From Flavobacteriales bacterium UBA7325 (GTDB taxonomy: Bacteria; Bacteroidota; Bacteroidia; Flavobacteriales_D; Crocinitomicaceae), in assembly GCA_002471375.1 (NCBI GenBank), contig DKPV01000007.1, forward strand, positions 1-16,949: DNA of 16,949 bases, written 5' to 3'. Both the position numbers and the translations under genes were made by a program. Under the pieces are notes generated by a model. That model saw nothing but the letters and a program-made list of their open reading frames with translations, was not told the DNA's origin and ran no database searches. Positions 7,824-15,465 of this stretch are shown here, one piece after another. Numbering within the stretch: position 1 is the stretch's first letter; each line of letters begins with the position of its first letter.

Positions 7824-10349
7824 TTACTTCTTCTTTGCCTTTGGTTTGGCTTTGGATTTCGCTTTAGGCTTAGCCTTTGCTTTTTTCTTCTTTGGAGCTT
7901 TTGCTTCAATAATCGCCTCAACTTCTTCCAAAGTTAATGCTTGAGCATCTGTAGTTTTCGGTAATTCGATTTTAATCTTACCCTTTATAATGTTAAATCG
8001 ACCCCATCGAGCTTTTTGAACTGAAATACCCTCTTCCTCCCAGATATGAATATATTTCTCTATCTCTTTTTGTTTTTTAATCTCGATTAGCTCTTCTATG
8101 TTAGCCTCAGAAAGATTATCAAAATCATACTTCTTGTTTACATTGATGAACAAGTCATTCCATTTAATAAACGGTCCAAATCTACCCGTACCCTTTTGAA
8201 CAGGATGACCATCATAATGTGCAATCGGCGCATCAGCCTCTCGCTTTAATTCTATAAGCTCAATCGCACGTGCTAGATCAACACTTCCGATCTCCTCACC
8301 CTTAGGAATTGAGACGAAAGCCTCCTTAAATCTAACATATGGTCCAAATCGTCCTTCTGCGACAACCACATCTTCCGACTCATATTGACCTACATTCTTA
8401 GGAAACTTGAATAACTCTAATGCCTCCTCTAAGGTTATTGAATTAATTGACTGCTCATTTCTAAGAGAAGCAAAAATGGCTTTCTCGCCATCTACTTGTT
8501 CATCACCAATTTGGACCATTGGTCCGAATCTTCCAATTCGAGCAATAATTCTACGACCATTCTCAGGGTGCATACCTAACTCTCTTTCACCAGTAACACG
8601 ATCTGAATTCTCAAGGGTATCCTCAACATTGGAATGGAACGGTGTGTAAAAGTCATGTAGCATCTTCGTCCATCCTACAAGTCCTTTTGCGATCTCATCA
8701 AACTCCTGCTCTACTTGGGCAGTAAAGCTGTATTCCATGATCTTCCCGAAATGTTCAACCAAGAAGTCAGTTACCAATATCCCGATATCCGTAGGGAATA
8801 ATTTATTTTTTTCTCTTCCTGTGATTTCAGTTAATGCAACTTTTTCAATCTCACCTCCTTTCAATCTCCATTGATCATAAGCTCGTTCCTTTCCGTCTCG
8901 CTCAGGTTTCTCAACATAACCACGCTTTTGAATTGTCGAAATTGTTGGAGCATAAGTAGAAGGTCGCCCTATTCCTAAACCTTCCATTTTCTTTACAAGA
9001 GAAGCCTCAACATATCTTGAAGGCGCTCTAGAGAAACGTTGAGTTACTTTTATCTCTTCAGTATTTACCACGTCACCTTCTACAACTTTAGGTAATAAAC
9101 CTGAAGTATATGAATCTTCTTCTGAATCATCATCCAGTGTTGTCTCTAGGTAAACTTTCAAGAAACCTTCGAATTTAATCACCTCGCCTTTGGCAACAAA
9201 AGTATCAGCAACCCCGTCGCCATTCAGCTTTATGGTAGTTCTCTCTAACTGAGCATCCGACATTTGTGATGATATCGCCCGCTTCCAAATTAAATCGTAA
9301 AGACGTTCCTGATCTCTTTCACCTGTGATAGCGTGAGTTGAGAAATTAGACGGTCGAATAGCCTCGTGAGCCTCTTGCGCTCCACTCGACTTGTTCGTGT
9401 ATTTTTGCGGGTTCGAAAACTCAGTCCCGTACGCTTTTTCAATTTCTTTCTTTGCTGCTTCAACTGCCGTATCCGATAGATTAACCGAATCCGTCCTCAT
9501 ATATGTAATACGTCCAGCTTCATATAATCGCTGAGCAACCTGCATCGTTCTAGAAACATTAAAACCAAGTTTCAAACTCGCTTCTTGCTGAAGTGTTGAT
9601 GTTGTAAATGGAGCCGTAGGCTTTTTAATAGCTGGCTTCATTGTAACATTAGACACAGAAAACGGTGCGGTCCTACATGACTCTAAAAGCGTATTTACTT
9701 CCTCCTCAGAACTCAAGTTTCTAGACACTTCTGCCTTAATTCCACCTTTGGAAGTCTTAAACTGAGCGACTACCTTATAATAGGTACTCGTCTTATGCGC
9801 TTCAATTTCACGTTCTTTCTCAACAATTAATCGAACTGCAACTGATTGAACTCTTCCGGCAGACAAACTAGGTCGTACCTTTCTCCATAGAACAGGTGAA
9901 AGCTCAAATCCGACAAGTCGATCTAATATTCTTCTTGCTTGCTGCGCATCGACTAATTCTTTATTGATTTCACGTGGTGATTGAATCGCCTTCGTAATTG
10001 CTGTCTTTGTAATTTCGTTGAATGTGATTCGCTTAGTTTCTTTTTTATCTAAACCAAGTGTTTCGTATAAGTGCCAAGATATAGCTTCTCCCTCGCGGTC
10101 CTCATCCGTCGCGAGCCAAACAACGTCCACACCTTTTACAATTTTCTTAAGGTCTGAAACAAGCGTTTTTTTGTCAGGAGAGATCTCATAAACAGGAGAA
10201 AAATCATTTTCCACATCAATGGCAACGCCCTTTTTGGCTAGATCTCTAACGTGACCAAAACTTGATTTCACGACAAAATCTTTTCCTAAGTATCCCTCAA
10301 TCGTTTTCGCTTTCGCGGGTGACTCGACAATAACTAAATTTTTGGCCAT
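7824..10349 (-). CDS. topA: DNA topoisomerase I (type IA)
   Basis: Type IA topoisomerase that relaxes negative supercoils through a transient 5'-phosphotyrosine link. I chose the ATG at 10347-10349 (841 residues) because the family start MAKNLVIVESPAKAKTI follows at once; an earlier ATG at 10445 would add 32 unrelated residues. The TOPRIM domain has Glu9 and the acidic triad TDEDREGEA (81-89; Asp82, Asp84, Glu86). The catalytic Tyr is Tyr283 in ITYMRTDS (281-288). The core is followed by GIGRPSTYA (459-467). The C-terminal part has three GRFGP repeats (606-610, 666-670, 722-726) and a diverged fourth at 781-784. It ends in a Lys/Ala/Pro tail (817-841). There are no four-cysteine zinc fingers as in E. 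coli TopA; Cys225 is the only cysteine I found. The repeats and basic tail probably provide DNA binding instead. Confidence 0.97.
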   Translation of the reverse strand: MAKNLVIVESPAKAKTIEGYLGKDFVVKSSFGHVRDLAKKGVAIDVENDFSPVYEISPDKKTLVSDLKKIVKGVDVVWLATDEDREGEAISWHLYETLGLDKKETKRITFNEITKTAITKAIQSPREINKELVDAQQARRILDRLVGFELSPVLWRKVRPSLSAGRVQSVAVRLIVEKEREIEAHKTSTYYKVVAQFKTSKGGIKAEVSRNLSSEEEVNTLLESCRTAPFSVSNVTMKPAIKKPTAPFTTSTLQQEASLKLGFNVSRTMQVAQRLYEAGRITYMRTDSVNLSDTAVEAAKKEIEKAYGTEFSNPQKYTNKSSGAQEAHEAIRPSNFSTHAITGERDQERLYDLIWKRAISSQMSDAQLERTTIKLNGDGVADTFVAKGEVIKFEGFLKVYLETTLDDDSEEDSYTSGLLPKVVEGDVVNTEEIKVTQRFSRAPSRYVEASLVKKMEGLGIGRPSTYAPTISTIQKRGYVEKPERDGKERAYDQWRLKGGEIEKVALTEITGREKNKLFPTDIGILVTDFLVEHFGKIMEYSFTAQVEQEFDEIAKGLVGWTKMLHDFYTPFHSNVEDTLENSDRVTGERELGMHPENGRRIIARIGRFGPMVQIGDEQVDGEKAIFASLRNEQSINSITLEEALELFKFPKNVGQYESEDVVVAEGRFGPYVRFKEAFVSIPKGEEIGSVDLARAIELIELKREADAPIAHYDGHPVQKGTGRFGPFIKWNDLFINVNKKYDFDNLSEANIEELIEIKKQKEIEKYIHIWEEEGISVQKARWGRFNIIKGKIKIELPKTTDAQALTLEEVEAIIEAKAPKKKKAKAKPKAKSKAKPKAKKK

Positions 10350-10414
10350 GGTGCTTCTGTATTTCAACGTAATATGCTTCATTAGGATCGATTTCCCTCT
10401 CTTGCATTCGGCTG

Positions 10415-10445
10415 CAAAATAAGAGGAATTAATTTTTAAAAGCAA
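10415..10445 (-). promoter_or_regulatory. Candidate promoter for topA
   Basis: On the minus strand, TTG (10445-10443) is followed after 20 nt by TTATTTTG (10422-10415), one mismatch from the Bacteroidota TAnnTTTG element. It would give a leader of roughly 60 nt before the chosen topA start at 10349. This supports that start over the ATG at 10445, which would lie upstream of the transcript start. The match is imperfect. Confidence 0.35.
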
Positions 10446-10682
10446 TTAAAAGCCAAAACAAAATGGTTCATCCGTCATCAATCTGTTAAACTTTAACCTC
10501 TGATTAAAGGAATTTCCCTCCTAATTTTTCAACTTCTAAAAATCCTTCCTTGCCTAGACTGCACGACGTTTTGTGTTAAGAAGTAGCTCGGAATATATTA
10601 GATTATGGAGCCGACTAATATCTTTCATGAAAAAAATCTAAAGGAGGCCCTGAGTTAATAAACCATAATAAAGCCTGACATT

Positions 10683-10714
10683 TTGACACCTTTTTGCTTT
10701 TTTAACTAATTTTG
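10683..10714 (+). promoter_or_regulatory. Bacteroidota-type sigma-A promoter for the miaB-secG operon
   Basis: TTGACA at 10683-10688 is followed by an exact TAnnTTTG element, TAATTTTG at 10707-10714. Counting from the TTG the spacer is 21 nt, within the range reported for Bacteroidota promoters. Transcription would start about 10720, giving a short leader of about 15 nt before the miaB ATG at 10735. Confidence 0.6.
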
Positions 10715-10734
10715 TAGACCGAATTTTGAATTAG

Positions 10735-12189
10735 ATGAACAAAGAGAATAATAGTAAGGAGATCGACGAAAGTCGACAAGGGGAAGCTACTATGGTAAGT
10801 CCAGGTCTTAAAAAAAATGGCAAAAAACTATTTGTAGAGAGTTACGGCTGTGCGATGAATTTTTCAGATAGCGAGGTCGTTGCTTCTATTCTTGCCGAAC
10901 AAGGCTACACCACAACGAGTGATGAAAAGGAAGCAAATGTTATTCTGATCAACACATGTTCGATTCGAGAAAATGCTGAGACACGAGTTCGACGAAGATT
11001 AACGAACTTTAAAAATCGTAAGAAGCATGAGCCAAGTTTGGTAGTTGGCGTTCTTGGCTGTATGGCTGAACGACTAAAAAAGCAACTACTTGAGGAAGAA
11101 AAACTCGTTGATCTTGTCGCTGGACCTGACGCATATCGTGATCTACCGAATCTTATTGAGGAAGTTGGTTCTGGACAAAAAGCGGTAAACGTTCTATTAT
11201 CTCGAGAAGAGACATATGCCGATATATCACCTGTAAAACTGGATAAAAGCGGGGTTACTAGCTTCGTATCAATTACCAGAGGTTGTGATAACATGTGTTC
11301 ATTTTGTGTGGTCCCATTTACTAGAGGTCGTGAGCGATCAAGAGACCCAGAGACAATTATTAAAGAATGTAAAGACCTATTCGAACTTGGTTACCGCGAG
11401 GTGACACTTCTGGGTCAAAACGTTGATTCATATCGCTGGAACCTGACCTCGAAAGGTGAAATTAAGGATGATTCAAAACCAACAACCAATTTTGCTGAGT
11501 TGATGGAAATGGTCGCTAACGTATCGCCTGATTTACGCGTTCGTTTTTCTACCTCTCACCCGAAAGACATGTCTGATGAAGTTCTAGAAGTTATTGCTAA
11601 ATATGAAAATGTTTGCAATTATATCCACCTACCGATTCAATCAGGAAATACGGAAGTGTTGGCAAGAATGAATAGAGGCTATTCGAGAGAGTGGTACCTC
11701 GAGCGCATCACAGCGATCAATCGAATTCTACCTGATTGCGCAATCTCTACTGATCTTATTACCGGATTTTGCAACGAAACAGATGAAGAGCATGCTGATA
11801 CTATTTCTATCATGAAAGAAGTTAAATGGGACTTCTCCTACATGTACAAGTACTCAGAACGGCCAAAAACATTAGCAGAACGAAGATTTGAAGATAATGT
11901 GCCTGAGGAAGTAAAAGGTGCACGATTAACGGAAATTATAGACTTGCAACAGGTACATTCTTTAGAAGCGAACAAGAAACATGTCGGAAGAACGTTAAAA
12001 GTGCTAGTTGAAGGACCATCTAAAAGAAGACCAGACGAATTTATGTCCGGAAGAACAGGTCACAACACCAAAGCGGTATTTCCAATTGGTAATTTTGAGA
12101 AGTGTGATTATGTGATGGTCAAAATTAATGACTGCACTGCAGCAACACTCTTAGGAGAGGTTGTAGAAATTCTTCCAGCCTCTAAATAA
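10735..12189 (+). CDS. miaB: MiaB, tRNA-2-methylthio-N6-dimethylallyladenosine synthase
   Basis: Radical SAM methylthiotransferase that adds a 2-methylthio group to N6-isopentenyl-A37 of tRNAs reading UNN codons. The 484-residue protein has three parts in order. The N-terminal UPF0004 domain carries the auxiliary iron-sulfur cysteines Cys39 (ESYGCAMN), Cys75 (NTCSIREN) and Cys109 (LGCMAER). The radical SAM domain has the CxxxCxxC motif at Cys184, Cys188 and Cys191 (RGCDNMCSFC). The C-terminal TRAM RNA-binding domain covers about 410-478. MiaB proteins usually read YGCQMN; here Ala40 replaces the Gln. I kept the first ATG because it fits the predicted transcript start. Met20 (10792) is a possible alternative, since residues 1-27 are polar and not conserved in type. 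It is the first gene of the plus-strand operon, 6 nt before the sigma54 activator gene. Confidence 0.97.
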   Translation: MNKENNSKEIDESRQGEATMVSPGLKKNGKKLFVESYGCAMNFSDSEVVASILAEQGYTTTSDEKEANVILINTCSIRENAETRVRRRLTNFKNRKKHEPSLVVGVLGCMAERLKKQLLEEEKLVDLVAGPDAYRDLPNLIEEVGSGQKAVNVLLSREETYADISPVKLDKSGVTSFVSITRGCDNMCSFCVVPFTRGRERSRDPETIIKECKDLFELGYREVTLLGQNVDSYRWNLTSKGEIKDDSKPTTNFAELMEMVANVSPDLRVRFSTSHPKDMSDEVLEVIAKYENVCNYIHLPIQSGNTEVLARMNRGYSREWYLERITAINRILPDCAISTDLITGFCNETDEEHADTISIMKEVKWDFSYMYKYSERPKTLAERRFEDNVPEEVKGARLTEIIDLQQVHSLEANKKHVGRTLKVLVEGPSKRRPDEFMSGRTGHNTKAVFPIGNFEKCDYVMVKINDCTAATLLGEVVEILPASK

Positions 12190-12195
12190 TTAAGT

Positions 12196-13431
12196 ATGGA
12201 TGTTCAACAGATAAAACAGCGATTTGGGATTATTGGAAATGCACCATTACTGCATCGCGCTTTGGAGGTTGCCATTCAAGTTGCTCCAACAGATATATCA
12301 GTTCTTGTTACTGGAGAAAGCGGAACAGGAAAGGAAATAATTCCTCAGGTCATACATCAATTGAGCTCACGCAAGCATGCTGAATATATCGCTGTGAACT
12401 GCGGAGCCATACCTGAAGGAACGATCGATTCTGAGCTCTTCGGACATGAAAAGGGGTCCTTCACCGGAGCAAGCGGAAGTCGTAAAGGATACTTCGAAGT
12501 AGCAGATGGAGGTACGATCTTCCTTGATGAAGTTGCCGAATTACCAATGCAAACTCAAGTTAGACTTCTTCGTGTCCTAGAAACTGGAGAGTTTATTAGA
12601 GTCGGAGCTTCAAAACCGATTAAAACGGATGTTCGTGTGGTTGCTGCTACAAACGAAAACATGCAACAAGCGATCAGCTCAGGAAAATTCAGAGAAGATC
12701 TCTTCTATAGATTAAATACTGTGCCTATCTCGCTCCCTCCTCTTCGAAAACGTAATGATGATATTCACCTGCTCTTCCGTAAGTTCTCAAGTGACTTTGG
12801 AGACAAGTATAGAATGCCATCTATCAAACTTACTCAAGAGGCGATCGACCTAGTAACTCATTACAGTTGGCCAGGAAACATTCGCCAGCTAAAGAACATC
12901 GTTGAGCAAATATCCGTAATTGAAACTTCAAGAGAAATTGACGCAATAACAATTGCACCCTACCTCCCTGAAGTAGGTAGCCGAACTCCTGCTGTCATCA
13001 ATTCAGATTCAAAAGAAAGCATTGATGAGAGAGAGCTAATGTATAAGTTTCTCTTCGATATGAAACGTGACCTCACCGAATTAAAAAAATTAGTAGTGGA
13101 TATCGCCTCAAATGATGGAAACATCTCATTGAGCAGTGACCAGACGAGTGTTGTGAATCGCTTTTATGATGATGTAAACTCGGAGGGATCTGTAAGTCAT
13201 ATTCTACCCCCTGTAAAGGAAGAAACATTTGATTATCCTAAACCGACAGAAGAGAATTTTGAAGAGCATGAGGAAGTGGAGGAATCTTTGTCTCTAGAAG
13301 ATAGAGAAAAGGAACTCATTGAGAAAGCGCTACTTAAACACAAAGGAAAAAGAAAATATGCAGCTGCAGAGCTAGGAATTAGTGAGCGTACGCTATACCG
13401 TAAAATAAAGGAATATAATCTAACAGATTAG
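12196..13431 (+). CDS. Sigma54-interacting AAA+ transcriptional activator, no receiver domain
   Basis: Enhancer-binding protein that uses ATP hydrolysis to open sigma54 (RpoN) promoters. The 411-residue protein begins almost directly with the AAA+ domain (about 12-250): Walker A GESGTGKE (40-47), the sigma54-contacting loop GSFTGA (87-92, a variant of GAFTGA), Walker B GGTIFLDE (105-112), arginine-finger region FREDLFYR (165-172), and WPGNIRQLKN (225-234). A charged linker with a Leu/Lys-rich helix (about 272-300) and an acidic stretch follow. The protein ends in a Fis-type helix-turn-helix (about 370-411; AAAELGISERTLYRKI). There is no N-terminal receiver, GAF or PAS domain, so activity must be set by level, partner binding or the linker. 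Its stop overlaps the next start by 1 nt (TAGTG). Databases often call such proteins NtrC-like; its targets are not visible here. Confidence 0.93.
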   Translation: MDVQQIKQRFGIIGNAPLLHRALEVAIQVAPTDISVLVTGESGTGKEIIPQVIHQLSSRKHAEYIAVNCGAIPEGTIDSELFGHEKGSFTGASGSRKGYFEVADGGTIFLDEVAELPMQTQVRLLRVLETGEFIRVGASKPIKTDVRVVAATNENMQQAISSGKFREDLFYRLNTVPISLPPLRKRNDDIHLLFRKFSSDFGDKYRMPSIKLTQEAIDLVTHYSWPGNIRQLKNIVEQISVIETSREIDAITIAPYLPEVGSRTPAVINSDSKESIDERELMYKFLFDMKRDLTELKKLVVDIASNDGNISLSSDQTSVVNRFYDDVNSEGSVSHILPPVKEETFDYPKPTEENFEEHEEVEESLSLEDREKELIEKALLKHKGKRKYAAAELGISERTLYRKIKEYNLTD

Positions 13432-13937
13432 TGAGAGGCATTTTTATTATAGTATCGATTTTCACGCTGACTTCATGTTGGCCAACCCGAGTTGGATTTA
13501 AAGATCAAAATTTCCCGGAGGAATGGAAAGTATTCCATGTAAAGACCCTAGATAATAATTCGTCGAACACCCCACTTAGTTATCCAGCGAACCTCTCTGA
13601 AGCAATCAAAGATGGAATCCAAAACAACACTAGCCTTGCTTTAGGAGTCTCGCCAGATGATGCGCAGCTCCAAATTGAAGGAACAATTGGCAGTTACACG
13701 ATAACACCTGTTGCAATTTTAGAAGGCGACCAAGCCTCGCAAAATAGATTGACAGTTTCTGCGACATTCAACATATATATAAATGAGCCGGAAGAAGATG
13801 AAATGACACTTCGAAGTACACGGTTTATAGACTACGATGCTTCCACAGATTTAGGTGTTGTAGAATCAACTTTGCTTGATGCAGTAAGTGAACAAATTGT
13901 TCAAGATGTAATAAATCAATTATTTTCGAACTGGTAA
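13431..13937 (+). CDS. lptE: LptE-like LPS assembly lipoprotein
   Basis: LptE plugs the LptD barrel and helps place lipopolysaccharide in the outer membrane. The 168-residue protein starts at a GTG sharing one base with the TAG of the sigma54 activator gene, and ends in TAATG overlapping the next ATG. The signal peptide MRGIFIIVSIFTLTSC has lipobox LTSC with lipidated Cys16. The mature part fits the LptE pattern: an early strand and helix region, then LQIEGTIGSYTITPVAI (81-97) and NRLTVSATFNIYINEP (105-120), and a helical C-terminus (SEQIVQDVINQLFSNW). Sequence similarity across LptE proteins is low, so the call rests on lipoprotein type, length, strand pattern and its position between a sigma54 activator and secG, which I recall as a conserved setting for annotated lptE genes in Bacteroidota. 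I am fairly sure. Confidence 0.8.
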   Translation: MRGIFIIVSIFTLTSCWPTRVGFKDQNFPEEWKVFHVKTLDNNSSNTPLSYPANLSEAIKDGIQNNTSLALGVSPDDAQLQIEGTIGSYTITPVAILEGDQASQNRLTVSATFNIYINEPEEDEMTLRSTRFIDYDASTDLGVVESTLLDAVSEQIVQDVINQLFSNW

Positions 13938-14998
13938 TGTTGAGCATCCAAGATATAGCAAATAAGATCGCTGAGCCAAATCAGCAATTGGTCGAAAATC
14001 AAATGGATTTTAAGTCTCTTGCAGATAAATACCCATACACCCAGGTATTCTCGATTCTATATTTAAAGTCATTAAAGCAAAGTGGTGATGTTCATTTCGA
14101 AGACGAATTACTAAAACATTCCTATAGAATTTCTGACCGAGTTCAATTGTTCAACCTGATAGAATCACAAAGCTTCAGAGATGTTGCTCCGACAGAAGTT
14201 GAAGAAATTATTCCAGAAGTAATTGAGAAACCTAAGTCAAACAAAGTCGAAAGTGAAATCACTCAAGTGACCACAGAAGAGGAAGTCCATGAGACATCTT
14301 TGAAGGACTTGGTTATTGAAACAGAAGCAACACCAACGATTGAGGAAGAATCTTCAGAAATTCAAACCGAATTAGAAGAAACCGAAACAATTGATAAGGT
14401 TGAGAAAATTGAAACTAATATCGATTCTACTGATCAAGAATATTCAATTATTAAGGAAGAAGAGAAATTATCTTCCGATGCGAGTACTGAGAAGAAAGAC
14501 AATCTCGAGGAGAGTATTCTTCACCATGCTTATGCCGCCAATTACAATTTAGAAGCCCTAAGCCCAGAAGAGGAGGCTCGCCTCGAGCAAAAAGATGCGA
14601 TAGAAGAAGTCAAGAATTCAGAAATTGAAACTAAAGGCAATGATGAATTGGACTTTACCTCGTGGTTACATGCCAATGTCAATTATATTGAGCCCGAAGA
14701 AGCTCAACTAGATGCGCCACTTGTAAATAATTTCTCCGATTTCAACCCTTCAAACAACCTCTTCGGAGAATATGACAAACCAAAGAAAGAATTCTTCTCT
14801 GCCCCACGTAAAGCGCGGAAGAGTCTTCTGGAAGATGGCCTTCCTGTGAGTGAGACTTTAGCAAAAATATATGTTAGTCAGGGAAATTATCCGAAGGCAA
14901 TTAAAGCTTATCAAGATTTGTGCTTGTTAAATCCAGAAAAAAAGAGTTTCTTTGCAAGCCTAATTGAAGAATTAGAAGAAAAATTAAACATAGAATAG
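13937..14998 (+). CDS. Acidic protein of unknown function with C-terminal TPR-like motif
   Basis: No known function. The 353-residue protein has no signal peptide or membrane helix, so it is probably cytoplasmic. Residues 1-80 are a helical domain, with FKSLADKYPYTQVFSILYLK (25-44) and YRISDRVQLFNLIES (63-77). Residues 83-235 are very rich in Glu, Thr, Ser and Ile with few aromatics, and are probably disordered. LDFTSWL (238-244) looks like a short linear motif. A basic patch RKARK (291-295) precedes a TPR-like helix pair (about 302-335; LAKIYVSQGNYPKAIKAYQD) and a Glu-rich helix. It overlaps lptE by 1 nt and abuts secG directly, so translation of the three is probably coupled. Similar genes in this position in other Bacteroidota are, as far as I recall, also uncharacterised. 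A scaffold or adaptor role would fit the layout but is speculation. Confidence 0.85.
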   Translation: MLSIQDIANKIAEPNQQLVENQMDFKSLADKYPYTQVFSILYLKSLKQSGDVHFEDELLKHSYRISDRVQLFNLIESQSFRDVAPTEVEEIIPEVIEKPKSNKVESEITQVTTEEEVHETSLKDLVIETEATPTIEEESSEIQTELEETETIDKVEKIETNIDSTDQEYSIIKEEEKLSSDASTEKKDNLEESILHHAYAANYNLEALSPEEEARLEQKDAIEEVKNSEIETKGNDELDFTSWLHANVNYIEPEEAQLDAPLVNNFSDFNPSNNLFGEYDKPKKEFFSAPRKARKSLLEDGLPVSETLAKIYVSQGNYPKAIKAYQDLCLLNPEKKSFFASLIEELEEKLNIE

Positions 14999-15307
14999 AT
15001 GGATACGTTATTTTCAGTCATCATAGTTATCGCTAGTGCATTGCTAGTTTTTGTTGTCTTTGTTCAAAACCCAAAAGGTGGTGGATTGAGTTCAGATTTC
15101 GGTGCCGCTCAACAACTGGGAGGTGTTCAAAAGACTAATGAGTTTATTGACAAGACTACATGGGGCTTGGCGATTGTAGTTGCAGTACTTAGTATTGTTC
15201 TTACAATTCGTTCAACTACAACATCATTTGAGACTCCTACTGAGGATCCTCAAACAGAAGCACCTGCAGAAGGATCTGGAACTCCAGTATCGAATACTCC
15301 TGGATAG
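14999..15307 (+). CDS. secG: SecG, preprotein translocase subunit
   Basis: SecG is the small non-essential partner of SecYE in the inner-membrane Sec channel. The 102-residue protein has two membrane helices (about 3-23 and 54-71). The conserved segment between them is VQNPKGGGLSSDFG (23-36), then AAQQLGGVQKTNEFIDKTTW. The C-terminal 28 residues are a Pro/Glu/Thr-rich tail (EDPQTEAPAEGSGTPVSNTP). The ATG directly follows the TAG of the upstream gene with no spacer. It is the last gene of the miaB operon, followed by a strong intrinsic terminator. Confidence 0.95.
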   Translation: MDTLFSVIIVIASALLVFVVFVQNPKGGGLSSDFGAAQQLGGVQKTNEFIDKTTWGLAIVVAVLSIVLTIRSTTTSFETPTEDPQTEAPAEGSGTPVSNTPG

Positions 15308-15329
15308 GATTAGCTTTTAAAACACATTT

Positions 15330-15365
15330 AAAATGTCAGTATGTCAGCATACTGACATTTTTTTT
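15330..15365 (+). terminator. Rho-independent terminator after secG
   Basis: A perfect 14-bp stem, AAAATGTCAGTATG (15330-15343) with CATACTGACATTTT (15348-15361), closes on a TCAG loop. The T run starts within the stem's right arm and extends to 15365 (eight T). It ends the miaB-secG transcript and separates it from groES-groEL. Confidence 0.93.
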
Positions 15366-15381
15366 GCTCTTTTTGTGCTAC

Positions 15382-15416
15382 TTTGTCTGACTTAATCAAA
15401 TGGCACATTTTGTGAC
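15382..15416 (+). promoter_or_regulatory. Candidate groES-groEL promoter region
   Basis: Two readings overlap here. As a sigma-A promoter, TTTG (15382-15385) is followed after 19 nt by ACATTTTG (15405-15412), which matches TAnnTTTG only in the TTTG half. As a sigma54 promoter, TGGCAC (15401-15406) is an exact -24 element, but the -12 dinucleotide at 10-nt spacing is GA (15414-15415) rather than GC. No CIRCE (HrcA) inverted repeat is present between 15308 and 15465. A promoter must lie here, because a terminator lies directly upstream; which motif is used is uncertain. Confidence 0.35.
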
Positions 15417-15465
15417 AGTAGAAGGAAGAATTAAACAGAACAAATCATTTAAATAAGATAGACAT

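Larger units (their letters stand above)
10350..10734. other. Divergent intergenic region between topA and miaB
   Basis: About 385 bp lie between the divergent topA and miaB starts. The right end holds a good miaB promoter candidate and the left end a weaker one for topA. In the middle (10470-10680) I find no tRNA, known riboswitch or credible gene. There is a weak inverted repeat, ATATTAG / CTAATAT (10595-10601 and 10615-10621, 13-nt loop). A 17-codon open frame runs from 10605 to 10658. An AAAGGAGG stretch (10640-10647) has no start codon at a useful distance. Confidence 0.7.

Noticed and set aside
10350..10445. Upstream ATG extending topA by 32 codons
   Set aside because: The added residues do not resemble topoisomerase I, and a candidate promoter overlaps this stretch.
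10640..10647. AAAGGAGG as a Shine-Dalgarno site for a small gene
   Set aside because: No start codon lies 5-12 nt downstream, and strong Shine-Dalgarno sites are not generally used by this phylum.
10905..11294. 129-codon minus-strand open frame inside miaB
   Set aside because: It lies wholly opposite conserved MiaB iron-sulfur motifs; Ser/Arg-rich low-complexity product typical of an antisense shadow.
15308..15465. CIRCE/HrcA operator before groES
   Set aside because: I searched the spacer by eye for TTAGCACTC-N9-GAGTGCTAA and found no inverted repeat other than the terminator hairpin.
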